From Miltoncostaeales bacterium (GTDB taxonomy: Bacteria; Actinomycetota; Thermoleophilia; Miltoncostaeales; Miltoncostaeaceae), in NCBI GenBank assembly GCA_030829765.1, contig JAUROO010000009.1, positions 1-14,539 on the forward strand: DNA of 14,539 bases, written 5' to 3'. A model generated the notes under the pieces. That model saw nothing but the letters and a program-made list of their open reading frames with translations, made no database searches and was not told the DNA's origin. Shown piece by piece: positions 5,880 to 13,091 of the stretch (the first letter of the stretch is position 1; every line of letters begins with the position of its first letter). The translations under genes were made by a program, and so were the position numbers.

Positions 5880-6995
5880 ATCATTGACTCTCGACGTGCA
5901 GCCGGAGACGCTGCCGCCGACCTCCAGGGGCAGGTTCCCGCCGCCCGGCGCGGACTCCGGCCCGACCCCTCCGGACTGCTCGCCGCCACGGAGGGCGACG
6001 ACCCCTTACCGGATCTGCAGGGGCTGCATGGGCGATCGCTCGTGCACCCCGACCAGCTCAACCGCGACACCGTGCTGGGCCTGTGCCGTGTCGCAGCGAT
6101 GATCGAGGCCAATGGCAGGCCACGCGGGCGACCGCTCGCGGGATCAATCGCCATCACGGCGTTCTTCGAGGCCTCCACCCGCACCCGCCTGTCGTTCGAG
6201 AGCGCCGTGGTGCGCCTGGGCGGCGGGGTGCTCAGCGTCCCCGATGGCAAGGTAACGGGCGTCGCAAAGGGTGAGTCGCTCGCGGATATCGGCGAGATGT
6301 TCACGGGATACGGCGACGTCGTGATCGTGCGCCACCCGGACCCGACATCGGTCGAGGAGATCTGTGAGTCGGCGGGCATCCCGGTGATCAATGCCGGCAA
6401 CGGAACCGCGCATCACCCCACCCAGGCCCTCGCCGACTGGTACGCGCTGCTCAAGTGGCGCCCGGACCTGGCGCTCGACGACTGCCCCGAGGAGTCCCGC
6501 ATCCATCTGGTGGTGTTCGGCAGCCCGTCCACCATGCGCGCCGTCAACAGCTTCCTGTGGCTGGCGTCGCGCTTCGGCAGCGCGCTGCGTCGCATCACGG
6601 TTGCGTCGCTGTTCGCCGACCCCTTTGACGACGACCTGCGCGCGGAGCTGGAGTCCGCCGGCATCGACCTGGAGCTCACCGACGACCCGGCGTCCGTTGT
6701 CGCGGATGCCGACGTGCTTTACATGAACGCCATCGTCCCCGTCGCGGATGGCTTCGTCACCCAGGACGATGCGGTCACCGTCAGCGCGTCCAGCGGCCTG
6801 CGGCCCGGTGCGGTGGTGATGCACCCGCTCGCGCGCGGAGCCGAGCTGGACGAGGACCTCGACGACACCGCGCACAACCTGTACTTCGCACAGGCCGCCG
6901 GGGCGGTCTTCATCCGTGAGGCCCTGCTTCTGGGCATCCTGGGCGATCACGAGGCCGTGGCCTCGGCCTGCGCCCCCATCCGTCGCACCACCTGA
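5880..6995 (+). CDS. Aspartate-carbamoyltransferase-like enzyme with altered amino-acid site; start uncertain
   Basis: The protein has the two-domain carbamoyltransferase fold. The carbamoyl-phosphate site is intact: FFEASTRTRLSFE (6162-6200), AKGESLAD, VRHP and GNGTAHHPTQ. The aspartate half differs from Escherichia coli PyrB. YMTRVQ becomes YMNAIV (6720-6737), so the positions of Arg229 and Gln231 are Ala and Val; HPLPR becomes HPLAR (6822-6836). The Arg167 equivalent (TMRAVNS) is kept. Substrate may therefore not be aspartate. The first canonical start, GTG 6042, falls inside the conserved first strand (GRSLVHPDQLNRD), and homology reaches back to about 6009. The frame is bounded by TAG 5868-5870. 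ATC 5880 (AGGA 7 nt upstream) or ATT 5883 are the likely starts, giving a 48-residue Ala/Arg-rich extension. It overlaps the ribosome site of asnB; one operon. It was possibly pyrB originally, but I leave the symbol blank. Confidence 0.85.
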   Translation: MIDSRRAAGDAAADLQGQVPAARRGLRPDPSGLLAATEGDDPLPDLQGLHGRSLVHPDQLNRDTVLGLCRVAAMIEANGRPRGRPLAGSIAITAFFEASTRTRLSFESAVVRLGGGVLSVPDGKVTGVAKGESLADIGEMFTGYGDVVIVRHPDPTSVEEICESAGIPVINAGNGTAHHPTQALADWYALLKWRPDLALDDCPEESRIHLVVFGSPSTMRAVNSFLWLASRFGSALRRITVASLFADPFDDDLRAELESAGIDLELTDDPASVVADADVLYMNAIVPVADGFVTQDDAVTVSASSGLRPGAVVMHPLARGAELDEDLDDTAHNLYFAQAAGAVFIREALLLGILGDHEAVASACAPIRRTT

Positions 6996-6999
6996 GGAG
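6994..6999 (+). promoter_or_regulatory. Ribosome binding site of asnB
   Basis: GAGGAG lies 6 nt before ATG 7006 and overlaps the upstream TGA stop. It fixes the start at 7006, which puts the catalytic Cys at position 2. Confidence 0.85.
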
Positions 7000-7005
7000 C
7001 ACCTG

Positions 7006-8949
7006 ATGTGCGGTATCTGCGGCTACTGGCGCCCGGGCGACCCGCTGCCCGACGCCCCGGCCATCATCGATGACATGTGCGCGGCCATCGTGCACCGCGG
7101 GCCTGACGGCCAGGGGTCGTATGTGGACTCCTCGGTGGGCCTGGCCATGGGGCACACACGGCTGGCTATCATCGGCCTCGAGGATGGGCAGCAGCCGCTG
7201 GTGTCACGCGATGGCATGACAGCGCTCACGGTGAACGGCGAGTTCTACGGGTACAAGCGCATCCGCGCGGAGCTGGCGGCTGATGGCGAGCGCATGCGCA
7301 CCGCAACGGACAGCGAGATCGCCATCGGGCTGCATCGCCGGCTCGGGCGCGAGTTCGTCCACCGGCTACGCGGCGAGTTCGCGTTCGCCCTGTACGACAA
7401 GCGCGAGGACGAACTGCTGCTGGTGCGTGACCGCTTCGGCGTGCGCCCCCTGTACGTGCACATCAACGATGACGAGTGCATCTGGGGCTCGGAGATCAAG
7501 GCGCTCCTCGCGCACCCGCGCTGCCCGCGGGAGCTGTCGCGCCGTGCCGCGCTGCACCAGCTGATGCAGGTGATGGTGCCCGGCGAGACCGCCTTCGAGG
7601 GCATACAGGCGGTCCGTCCCGGCCAGATACTGCGCATCCGGCGCGAGGGCGGCCGCCTGGTGTCCCGCGCCGAGACGTACTGGGACCTGGACTTCCCGCT
7701 GGCAGGGGACCACGAGGCATCCGACGATGCCACCGCGGCCCGGTTCATCGAGGGAACCCGGGATCGCCTGATCGACGCCGTGGGTGTACGCCTGGAGGCC
7801 GACGTCCCGGTGGGCTGCTACCTGTCGGGCGGCATCGACAGCTGCTCGATCCTGGGGCTTGCCGCCCCGCAGCAGCAGTCGCCGATCACGGCGTTCACGA
7901 TCGCCTTCGACGACGACCGCTATGACGAGAGCCGCATTGCGCGCGACATGGCGCGCACTGTCGGGGCGCGCCAGGTCATCCTTCACGTGGATGCCGCCGG
8001 CTTGTACGGCGAGTCGTTCACCTCAGTGGTCCGGCATGCCGAGCGCACCTTCTACAACACCCTCAGCGTCGCCAAGTGGCAGATGAGTCGCCGCGTGCGC
8101 GAGGAGGGCTTCAAGGTGGTGCTCACCGGCGAGGGGTCGGATGAGCTCTTCGGCGGATATCCGTTCTTCAAGCGGGACATGTTCATCCACGGCGGTCCCG
8201 ATCAGGCCGTCCACCGCGAGGCCATGGAGCGGTCCAACGCACTGTTCGGCGGGGCCATCCTGTCCGAGGACGCCCAGCAGCACCCGGCCTTCGACGACCT
8301 GTGCGGCTTCACGCCATCGTGGGTGCAGCCCTGGATGGAGACGCTCTCCCGCGCCCGCCCGCTGCTGTCGGACGGCTTGCGAGAGGAGCTCGCGGGGTAC
8401 GACCCCATCGAGGCGATCGCCGGTGCCCTTGACGCCGAGCGCGTGCGTGGACGGCATCCCCTGGACATCGCCCAGTACACGTGGAGCAAGACCCAGTTGG
8501 AGGGGCAGATCCTCACCTGGGGCGGCGACCGGGTGGACATGGCGCACGCGCTGGAGTCCCGCCCGGCATTCCTCGACCACCTGCTGGCGGAGTTCGCCGT
8601 CACCATCCCGCCCGGGCTGCGCATCCGCGACGGCGTCGAGAAGTGGGTGCTGCGCGAAGCGGTGAAGGGCGTGCTGCCCGATGAGCTCTACACCCGCGAG
8701 AAGTTTCCGTTCATGGCACCGCCCGCGCACACCGACGATGCCAAGGCCCGTGGCCTCGGCGCGCTGGCCGATGAGTGGCTCGATCCCCGGCGAGTGGCCG
8801 CAGCGGGTATCGCCGACCCCGGGGCCGTCGCGGAGTTGGTGGGCGGCCGCGAGGGAGACGCCGCCGATGCCAACCGCGACGACATCCTCGTGAACCACCT
8901 TCTCGGCGTGCACATCCTGAGCGACATGGTGGAGCCCGCCCCGGTGTAG
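7006..8949 (+). CDS. asnB: Asparagine synthetase, glutamine-hydrolysing (AsnB type)
   Basis: This is a cytoplasmic amidotransferase of 647 residues. The N-terminal domain (about 1-205) takes ammonia from glutamine. It begins MCGICGYW, with Cys2 as nucleophile after Met removal, and carries HTRLAIIGLEDGQQPL, NGEFYGY and TDSEI. The synthetase domain (about 240-600) activates aspartate with ATP: SGGIDS at residues 274-279 is the pyrophosphate loop, followed by TGEGSDELFGGYPFF and DMAHALESRPAFLDH. Both active sites look intact, unlike beta-lactam synthetases, which lose the Cys. The length fits long AsnB proteins of about 630 residues. It starts 10 nt after the carbamoyltransferase, with a strong GAGGAG site, so the two are co-translated. 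A role on free aspartate is the default; a partner substrate made by the upstream enzyme is possible. Confidence 0.93.
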   Translation: MCGICGYWRPGDPLPDAPAIIDDMCAAIVHRGPDGQGSYVDSSVGLAMGHTRLAIIGLEDGQQPLVSRDGMTALTVNGEFYGYKRIRAELAADGERMRTATDSEIAIGLHRRLGREFVHRLRGEFAFALYDKREDELLLVRDRFGVRPLYVHINDDECIWGSEIKALLAHPRCPRELSRRAALHQLMQVMVPGETAFEGIQAVRPGQILRIRREGGRLVSRAETYWDLDFPLAGDHEASDDATAARFIEGTRDRLIDAVGVRLEADVPVGCYLSGGIDSCSILGLAAPQQQSPITAFTIAFDDDRYDESRIARDMARTVGARQVILHVDAAGLYGESFTSVVRHAERTFYNTLSVAKWQMSRRVREEGFKVVLTGEGSDELFGGYPFFKRDMFIHGGPDQAVHREAMERSNALFGGAILSEDAQQHPAFDDLCGFTPSWVQPWMETLSRARPLLSDGLREELAGYDPIEAIAGALDAERVRGRHPLDIAQYTWSKTQLEGQILTWGGDRVDMAHALESRPAFLDHLLAEFAVTIPPGLRIRDGVEKWVLREAVKGVLPDELYTREKFPFMAPPAHTDDAKARGLGALADEWLDPRRVAAAGIADPGAVAELVGGREGDAADANRDDILVNHLLGVHILSDMVEPAPV

Positions 8950-8960
8950 CGCCGGGTGGC

Positions 8961-9188
8961 CTAGGGGTGGTGTCCGCCGGGCCGCCGCATGGAGGCGGCA
9001 TACACCCCGGCCCACGACCCGATGGCCGCACCTACCAGCGGGCCCACCCTGCGCCCCAGCGCGATGCGCCCGGCGATGCCGCCCAGCGAGGCTCCGGCCA
9101 TCGCGGAAAGGGCCGTGGTCCACTCGGCGCCCATGCGCGACAGGTCGTGCGAGGCGGCCACCCATTCATCACGCAACCTGAGGGTCAT
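8961..9188 (-). CDS. Small glycine-rich membrane protein, 75 aa
   Basis: The family is not recognised. The first 25 residues are polar and mixed-charge (RLRDEWVAASHDLSRMGAEW). Two Gly/Ala-rich hydrophobic stretches follow, ALSAMAGASLGGIAG and VGPLVGAAIGSWAGVYAA, joined by a basic turn (LGRRVG). This looks like a glycine-zipper hairpin in the membrane. The ATG at 9188 is preceded by TAGGCT at exactly 6 nt, the same leaderless layout as its neighbours, which supports both reality and start. It is convergent with asnB (11 nt between the stops) and divergent from the C26 gene. Confidence 0.7.
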   Translation of the reverse strand: MTLRLRDEWVAASHDLSRMGAEWTTALSAMAGASLGGIAGRIALGRRVGPLVGAAIGSWAGVYAASMRRPGGHHP

Positions 9189-9194
9189 GCAGCG

Positions 9195-9200
9195 AGCCTA
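9195..9200 (-). promoter_or_regulatory. -10 box (TAGGCT) of a leaderless promoter, minus strand
   Basis: Read on the minus strand, TAGGCT is followed by 6 nt and the ATG at 9188. There is no ribosome site. Confidence 0.6.
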
Positions 9201-9252
9201 GCGTCGCGGCCAGCCCTTCGGGTGGTGTACGTCGTGGGCGGGCCTCCCGCGA

Positions 9253-9258
9253 TAGCGT
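9253..9258 (+). promoter_or_regulatory. -10 box (TAGCGT) of a leaderless promoter
   Basis: TAGCGT, 6 nt, then the GTG at 9265. This shows that GTG, and not only ATG, serves as a leaderless start here. The 76-bp gap to the divergent small gene holds both -10 boxes. Confidence 0.6.
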
Positions 9259-9264
9259 GGCCGG

Positions 9265-9990
9265 GTGCCTGCCTCCCGTTCGCATCGGCCCCGTGTCGGC
9301 ATCGCCTGCGCCATCCTCCCCGCGGCATGGGGCCCGTGGCAGCAGCCCGCGGCGGTGGTGGCCGCTGACTACGTGCGGCACGTACAGCGTGCCGGTGGCG
9401 TCGCGTTCGTCCTGCCGCCGCAGGAGGGGGAGGCGGATGAGGTGCTCGGGGCACTCGACGGGCTGATGCTCACCGGCGGCAACGACATCGAGGCCGCCGC
9501 ATTCGGCGCGAGCCCCCATCCGGAGGCCGAGATGCCGGACCCGGCGCGCGACGACTGGGAGTCGCGCCTGGTGCGCGCGGCCATCGGGCGCGGCATGCCG
9601 CTGCTCGGCATTTGCCGGGGCATGCAGGTGCTGAACGTGGCGCTCGGGGGAACGCTCACCCAGCACCTTCCCGAGAGCCACGGCCACGAGGGGCACCGGC
9701 GCACGACGGGCACGTTTGACGGCAACGATCACATGGTGGACATCACGCCGGGCAGCCTGGCGGCGCGCGCGGCGGGGGAGACCGTCCATCGCGTGCCGTC
9801 CCATCACCATCAGGCCGTGGACCGCCTCGGGGAGGGGCTGGTTCTCAGCGCCGTCGCGACGGATGACGGCGTGGCCGAAGCCATCGAGCTGCCCGGGGCC
9901 GCGTTCGTCCTGGGCGTGCAGTGGCACCCCGAGGCCGATCCCTCCAGCCGCGTGATCGCGGCGTTCGTCGAGGCCGCCCGGGGGCGCTAG
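9265..9990 (+). CDS. Peptidase C26 family protein, gamma-glutamyl hydrolase / PuuD-like
   Basis: This is a class I glutamine-amidotransferase-like hydrolase of 241 residues. Family members cleave gamma-glutamyl amides, for example gamma-glutamyl-GABA in putrescine breakdown. Seen: DGLMLTGGNDIEA (oxyanion region), the nucleophile elbow LLGICRGMQVLN with Cys117, and QWHPEAD with His221 and Glu223 completing the triad. The segment RVPSHHHQAV is also typical. Start GTG 9265 is set by the TAGCGT box 6 nt upstream. No polyamine genes are near. Its neighbour asnB also uses glutamine chemistry, so a shared gamma-glutamyl intermediate is possible but unproven. Its TAG overlaps the stop of the convergent gene. 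Confidence 0.9.
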   Translation: MPASRSHRPRVGIACAILPAAWGPWQQPAAVVAADYVRHVQRAGGVAFVLPPQEGEADEVLGALDGLMLTGGNDIEAAAFGASPHPEAEMPDPARDDWESRLVRAAIGRGMPLLGICRGMQVLNVALGGTLTQHLPESHGHEGHRRTTGTFDGNDHMVDITPGSLAARAAGETVHRVPSHHHQAVDRLGEGLVLSAVATDDGVAEAIELPGAAFVLGVQWHPEADPSSRVIAAFVEAARGR

Positions 9991-11375
9991 CCCGTGGCGC
10001 CCTCCACGGGCATCCCCATCGCGGCCACGGTGTCCACGCCGCCGTTGTCCACGTGGATCACCGGGCCGAAGCCCTCGCGCGCCAGCACGCTGGCCGCCAG
10101 GGCGGCCCGCCGCCCGGCGGCGCAGATCACGGCCACGGGCCGACCGCGCGGGATCGTGGCGTCCGGCCCGTCGCGGAAGGCCCAGTACGGCTGGTTGATG
10201 GACCCCGGCAGGTGGCACGCGGAGAACTCCGCGTGGTCGCGCACGTCCACCACCACGATCGACGGGTCGGCCTGCAGGCGTGGCGGGAGGTCGGTGGCGC
10301 GGATGCGCTCGATCGCCGCCGTCGGCAACCCCTCGTCGAGATAGGACGAGAACCCACCGGCCAGAACGCCGATGATGTCGCGCCGACCCACGGCGGCAAG
10401 GCGCTCGCCCATGTCACGGGCCTGGGCCTCGTCCGAGCCCACCAGCAGCAGGGGGTCGTCGCGTCCGGCCACCAGCGCGGCGCGCGTGGCGAATCCGGAC
10501 CCCGCGGAGGGCACCGAGAGCGATCCCGGCACATGGGCCGCCGCGAAGGCGGCGGACGAGCGGCCGTCGATCACCACTCCGCCGGCCTGCGCACGGCGCA
10601 GGAACTCCTCGCCGTCCAGCGCCGGGGCCGGCGCGCCCGGCGTCACCAGCGGACCGCTGTTCATCCCGACCACGCGGTCCAGGTCGGGCGGCTTCACCGC
10701 CAGGCGCGAGATGAGCTCGGCGGTGAATGCCCGCACGTCGTCCGACCGCGTCAGGGCGGAGTGCGCGCGCTCGTAGCCGATGGTGCTGGAGGTCTTGGCG
10801 CTGATCTCCGCGCTGCCGCACAACGAGCCGCCGATGTGGCCCGGGTACACCTCCACCCAGTCGGGAAGCTCCATCAGGCGCTGGATGCTGGTGAACTGGT
10901 CACGCGCGCCGGCGCCGGCATCCACGGCGAGGTCGGGACGCCCGATATCGCCGACGAACAGCGAGTCGCCGGTCAGCACCGCCCAGGGGTCGGCGCCGCG
11001 GCTGGCGTCGATCAGCAGCAGGCCGGTGTGCTCGGGGCGATGTCCGGGCAGGTGCATGGCCTCGAGGCGCACGGTCCCGAGGTCGATCACCACCCCGTCG
11101 GTGAGCGGTTCGTGGGGGAACTGCGCATCGGCCAGCGGGCTCACGTGCATCGTGGCGCCGGTCGCCTCGTGCAGCCTGCCGCGCCCTGACACGTGGTCGG
11201 CGTGCGTATGCGTCTCGATGATGTGCGTGATGCGCATGCCCCGGCCGCCTGCGGCCTCGAGGTACGGCGCGATGTCCCATTGCGGGTCCACCACGGCCGC
11301 CTGGCCGCTGTCGATGTCGCCCACGAGGTACGACGCGCACCCCAGGTCCTCGTTGATCACCTGCCGGAACAGCAT
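9987..11375 (-). CDS. Persulfide dioxygenase-like metallo-beta-lactamase fold protein fused to two rhodanese domains
   Basis: This is a cytoplasmic sulfur enzyme of 462 residues. The metallo-beta-lactamase domain (about 1-240) has HTHADH at residues 56-61, GHRPEHTG, TGDSLFVGDIGRPDL and YPGHIGGSLCG. The GRPD and PGH...SLCG signatures are those of ETHE1-type persulfide dioxygenases, which oxidise glutathione or other persulfides to sulfite with one Fe(II). Rhodanese domain 1 (about 270-360) has no Cys at the active loop (LLVGSDEA), so it is probably structural. Rhodanese domain 2 (about 375-460) has Cys418 in VICAAGRRA and should carry a persulfide. The start is ATG 11375 with GGGGGAA 4 nt upstream; an in-frame ATG at 11423 lacks such a site. 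It diverges from cysK, pointing to a joint role in sulfide and persulfide balance. Confidence 0.92.
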   Translation of the reverse strand: MLFRQVINEDLGCASYLVGDIDSGQAAVVDPQWDIAPYLEAAGGRGMRITHIIETHTHADHVSGRGRLHEATGATMHVSPLADAQFPHEPLTDGVVIDLGTVRLEAMHLPGHRPEHTGLLLIDASRGADPWAVLTGDSLFVGDIGRPDLAVDAGAGARDQFTSIQRLMELPDWVEVYPGHIGGSLCGSAEISAKTSSTIGYERAHSALTRSDDVRAFTAELISRLAVKPPDLDRVVGMNSGPLVTPGAPAPALDGEEFLRRAQAGGVVIDGRSSAAFAAAHVPGSLSVPSAGSGFATRAALVAGRDDPLLLVGSDEAQARDMGERLAAVGRRDIIGVLAGGFSSYLDEGLPTAAIERIRATDLPPRLQADPSIVVVDVRDHAEFSACHLPGSINQPYWAFRDGPDATIPRGRPVAVICAAGRRAALAASVLAREGFGPVIHVDNGGVDTVAAMGMPVEGATG

Positions 11376-11379
11376 TCGG

Positions 11380-11386
11380 TTCCCCC
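11380..11386 (-). promoter_or_regulatory. Ribosome binding site choosing the persulfide dioxygenase start
   Basis: Minus-strand GGGGGAA, 4 nt before ATG 11375. It favours this start over the upstream ATG at 11423. Confidence 0.55.
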
Positions 11387-11392
11387 GCGATC

Positions 11393-11463
11393 CATCCGAT
11401 GTGCGCGCATAAGTGTGGCGCATCCGCCGGATGAGGGCTGCCTAATAACCCCCAATTCATCCG
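11393..11463. promoter_or_regulatory. Repeated CATCCG motif in the dioxygenase/cysK intergenic region
   Basis: The 123-bp gap between divergent genes carries CATCCG at 11393, 11421 and 11458. The middle copy belongs to a perfect 13-nt palindrome CATCCGCCGGATG (11421-11433). These may be operator sites for a shared regulator. The hexamer is not rare in GC-rich DNA, so only the palindrome and the clustering count as evidence. Confidence 0.35.
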
Positions 11464-11486
11464 TGGTGTTCGGGTGTTTCGGGCTG

Positions 11487-11492
11487 TACGCT
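11487..11492 (+). promoter_or_regulatory. -10 box (TACGCT) of the leaderless cysK promoter
   Basis: TACGCT, 6 nt, then ATG 11499. There is no ribosome site. The third CATCCG motif lies 23 bases upstream, where a -35 region would be. Confidence 0.65.
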
Positions 11493-11498
11493 CATCCC

Positions 11499-12428
11499 AT
11501 GCCCATCATCGAATCCATGACCGACCTCGTCGGCGGCACGCCGCTCGTGCGCCTGGGGCGCATCTCCGAGGGGACCGGCGCCACCATCCTCGGCAAGCTC
11601 GAGTCGGCGAACCCCGCCGGCAGCGTGAAGGATCGCATTGGCCTCGCCATGGTCGAGGCCGCCGAGCGCGACGGGCTGCTGGTGCCGGGGAAGAGCGTGA
11701 TCGTCGAGCCCACGTCGGGCAATACCGGCATCGCGCTGGCATTCGTGGCCGCGGCGCGGGGTTACCGCTGCATCCTGGTGATGCCCGAGAGCATGAGCAT
11801 CGAGCGCCGGGCGCTCCTGCGCGCCTACGGCGCCGAACTGGTCCTCACGCCGGCCGCGGAGGGAATGCGGGGCGCAATCGCCCGCGCCGGCGAGATCGCC
11901 GCGGAGACGCCCGGGGCGTTCATTCCACAGCAGTTCGAGAACTTGGCCAATCCCGCCGTCCACGCAGCCACGACTGCGGAGGAGATCTGGGCCGACACCG
12001 ATGGCGCCGTGGACATCTTCGTTGCGGGCGTCGGCACGGGCGGCACCATCACCGGGGTGGGTCATGTGCTGAAGGAGCGCGTGCCCGGCGTGCGCGTGGT
12101 GGCGGTGGAGCCTGTGGACTCGCCGGTGCTGTCCGGCGGGGAGCCGTCGCCGCACCGAATCCAGGGCATCGGGGCCGGCTTCGTGCCGGGCGTCCTCGAC
12201 ACCGCGGTGTACGACGAGATCATCCAGGCGTCGGCGGACGACGCCTTCGCCATGTCGCGTCGGCTCGCGACCGAGGAGGGCGTCCTCACCGGCATCTCGG
12301 CAGGTGCCAACGTGTGGGCGGCCGAGCAACTGGCCCGCCGTCCCGGTAACGAGGGCAAGGTGATCGTCACCATCATCTGCGACACCGGCGAGCGATACCT
12401 CTCCACGCCGCTGTTCGCCGACGCCTAG
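11499..12428 (+). CDS. cysK: Cysteine synthase A (O-acetylserine sulfhydrylase)
   Basis: This PLP enzyme makes L-cysteine from O-acetyl-L-serine and sulfide; 309 residues, the normal family length. Seen: VGGTPLVRL near the N-terminus, NPAGSVKDR with the PLP-binding Lys44, the substrate loop PTSGNTG (71-77), the phosphate-binding GVGTGGTITG, and TGISAGAN near the C-terminus. The ATG is set by the TACGCT box 6 nt upstream. It diverges from the persulfide dioxygenase and lies 0.9 kb from cysE, which supplies its substrate. Its TAG overlaps the stop of the convergent GNAT gene. Some relatives use O-phosphoserine or make cystathionine, but the motifs fit CysK best. Confidence 0.96.
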   Translation: MPIIESMTDLVGGTPLVRLGRISEGTGATILGKLESANPAGSVKDRIGLAMVEAAERDGLLVPGKSVIVEPTSGNTGIALAFVAAARGYRCILVMPESMSIERRALLRAYGAELVLTPAAEGMRGAIARAGEIAAETPGAFIPQQFENLANPAVHAATTAEEIWADTDGAVDIFVAGVGTGGTITGVGHVLKERVPGVRVVAVEPVDSPVLSGGEPSPHRIQGIGAGFVPGVLDTAVYDEIIQASADDAFAMSRRLATEEGVLTGISAGANVWAAEQLARRPGNEGKVIVTIICDTGERYLSTPLFADA

Positions 12429-13036
12429 CGGCGGATCAGCAACTCCCGCGGCTCGCGGGCACGGAAGCCCAGCGCGCCGAGGAACGCCCGGGCATCGGGC
12501 GTGTCCTCCGGCTCGGTGAGCAGGTGGGTGCCGCCCGCCACGCGGGTGGCACGGGCTGCCGAGTCGATCAGCATGCGCCCCACCCCGCGTCGGCGCTCGT
12601 CGGGTACCACGCCCAACCACCACACGATTCCCTCGGGCACCTGGGTGAAGCAGAACCCGATGATGCGCTCACCGCGCAGGGCCACCGTGAAGTCGCCGTA
12701 TCCCGCGCCCTGGGCATAGCCGGTGGGGCGCCCCATGGCACGGTAGATGGCCAGCCCGTCGAGCGCGTCGAACTCCGCGTCCTCGTACCGGTCCGCCATC
12801 GCGTTGTCGTAGGTGAGCAGCCGCACGCCGTCCGCCGGTGGTGCATCGGGCATGCGTTCGATCGCGCGGCTCATCGGGATGGTCGTCGCATAGGGCTCGA
12901 ATCCGGCGTCGCGCAGCAGGGCGCCCGCGGGATCGCCGGGGGCCAGAGCGACGTCGTACGGGGGATCTGCGGGGATCGCCTCGAGCAGTGCCGCGAGCGC
13001 AGCGGCATCCCGCACGCGCAGGTTGTCCAGCCGCAC
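12425..13036 (-). CDS. GNAT-family N-acetyltransferase
   Basis: A 203-residue acyl-CoA-dependent transferase with the GNAT fold in its C-terminal half. WWLGVVPDERRRGVGRMLID carries the acetyl-CoA loop (RRRGVG, about residues 149-154), followed by the closing strands ending FLGALGFRAREPRELLIRR. The N-terminal half (about 1-95) has no clear motif and may be a degenerate second GNAT unit. The substrate is unknown. It lies on the same strand as the NIL-domain gene and may be co-transcribed with it. Start GTG 13036 has no ribosome site. The frame stays open upstream to the NIL stop, but without an ATG, GTG or TTG, so the N-terminus is uncertain. It is convergent with cysK. Confidence 0.85.
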   Translation of the reverse strand: MRLDNLRVRDAAALAALLEAIPADPPYDVALAPGDPAGALLRDAGFEPYATTIPMSRAIERMPDAPPADGVRLLTYDNAMADRYEDAEFDALDGLAIYRAMGRPTGYAQGAGYGDFTVALRGERIIGFCFTQVPEGIVWWLGVVPDERRRGVGRMLIDSAARATRVAGGTHLLTEPEDTPDARAFLGALGFRAREPRELLIRR

Positions 13037-13091
13037 CGCGCGCGCGGTGGGCGATGGCCCCGTCTGGCAGGCGGCCCCGTCTGCGGTGACG

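Noticed and set aside
6916..7005. An upstream start for asnB
   Set aside because: It would bury the catalytic Cys2 behind 30 extra residues; ATG 7006 has GAGGAG at 6 nt.
8023..9165. A 380-codon open frame antisense to asnB
   Set aside because: It overlaps an unmistakable asnB. Such antisense frames are expected at this GC content, and the product resembles no family.
11376..11423. A longer N-terminus for the persulfide dioxygenase from ATG 11423
   Set aside because: No ribosome site and no -10 box at leaderless spacing; the added residues are not part of the domain.
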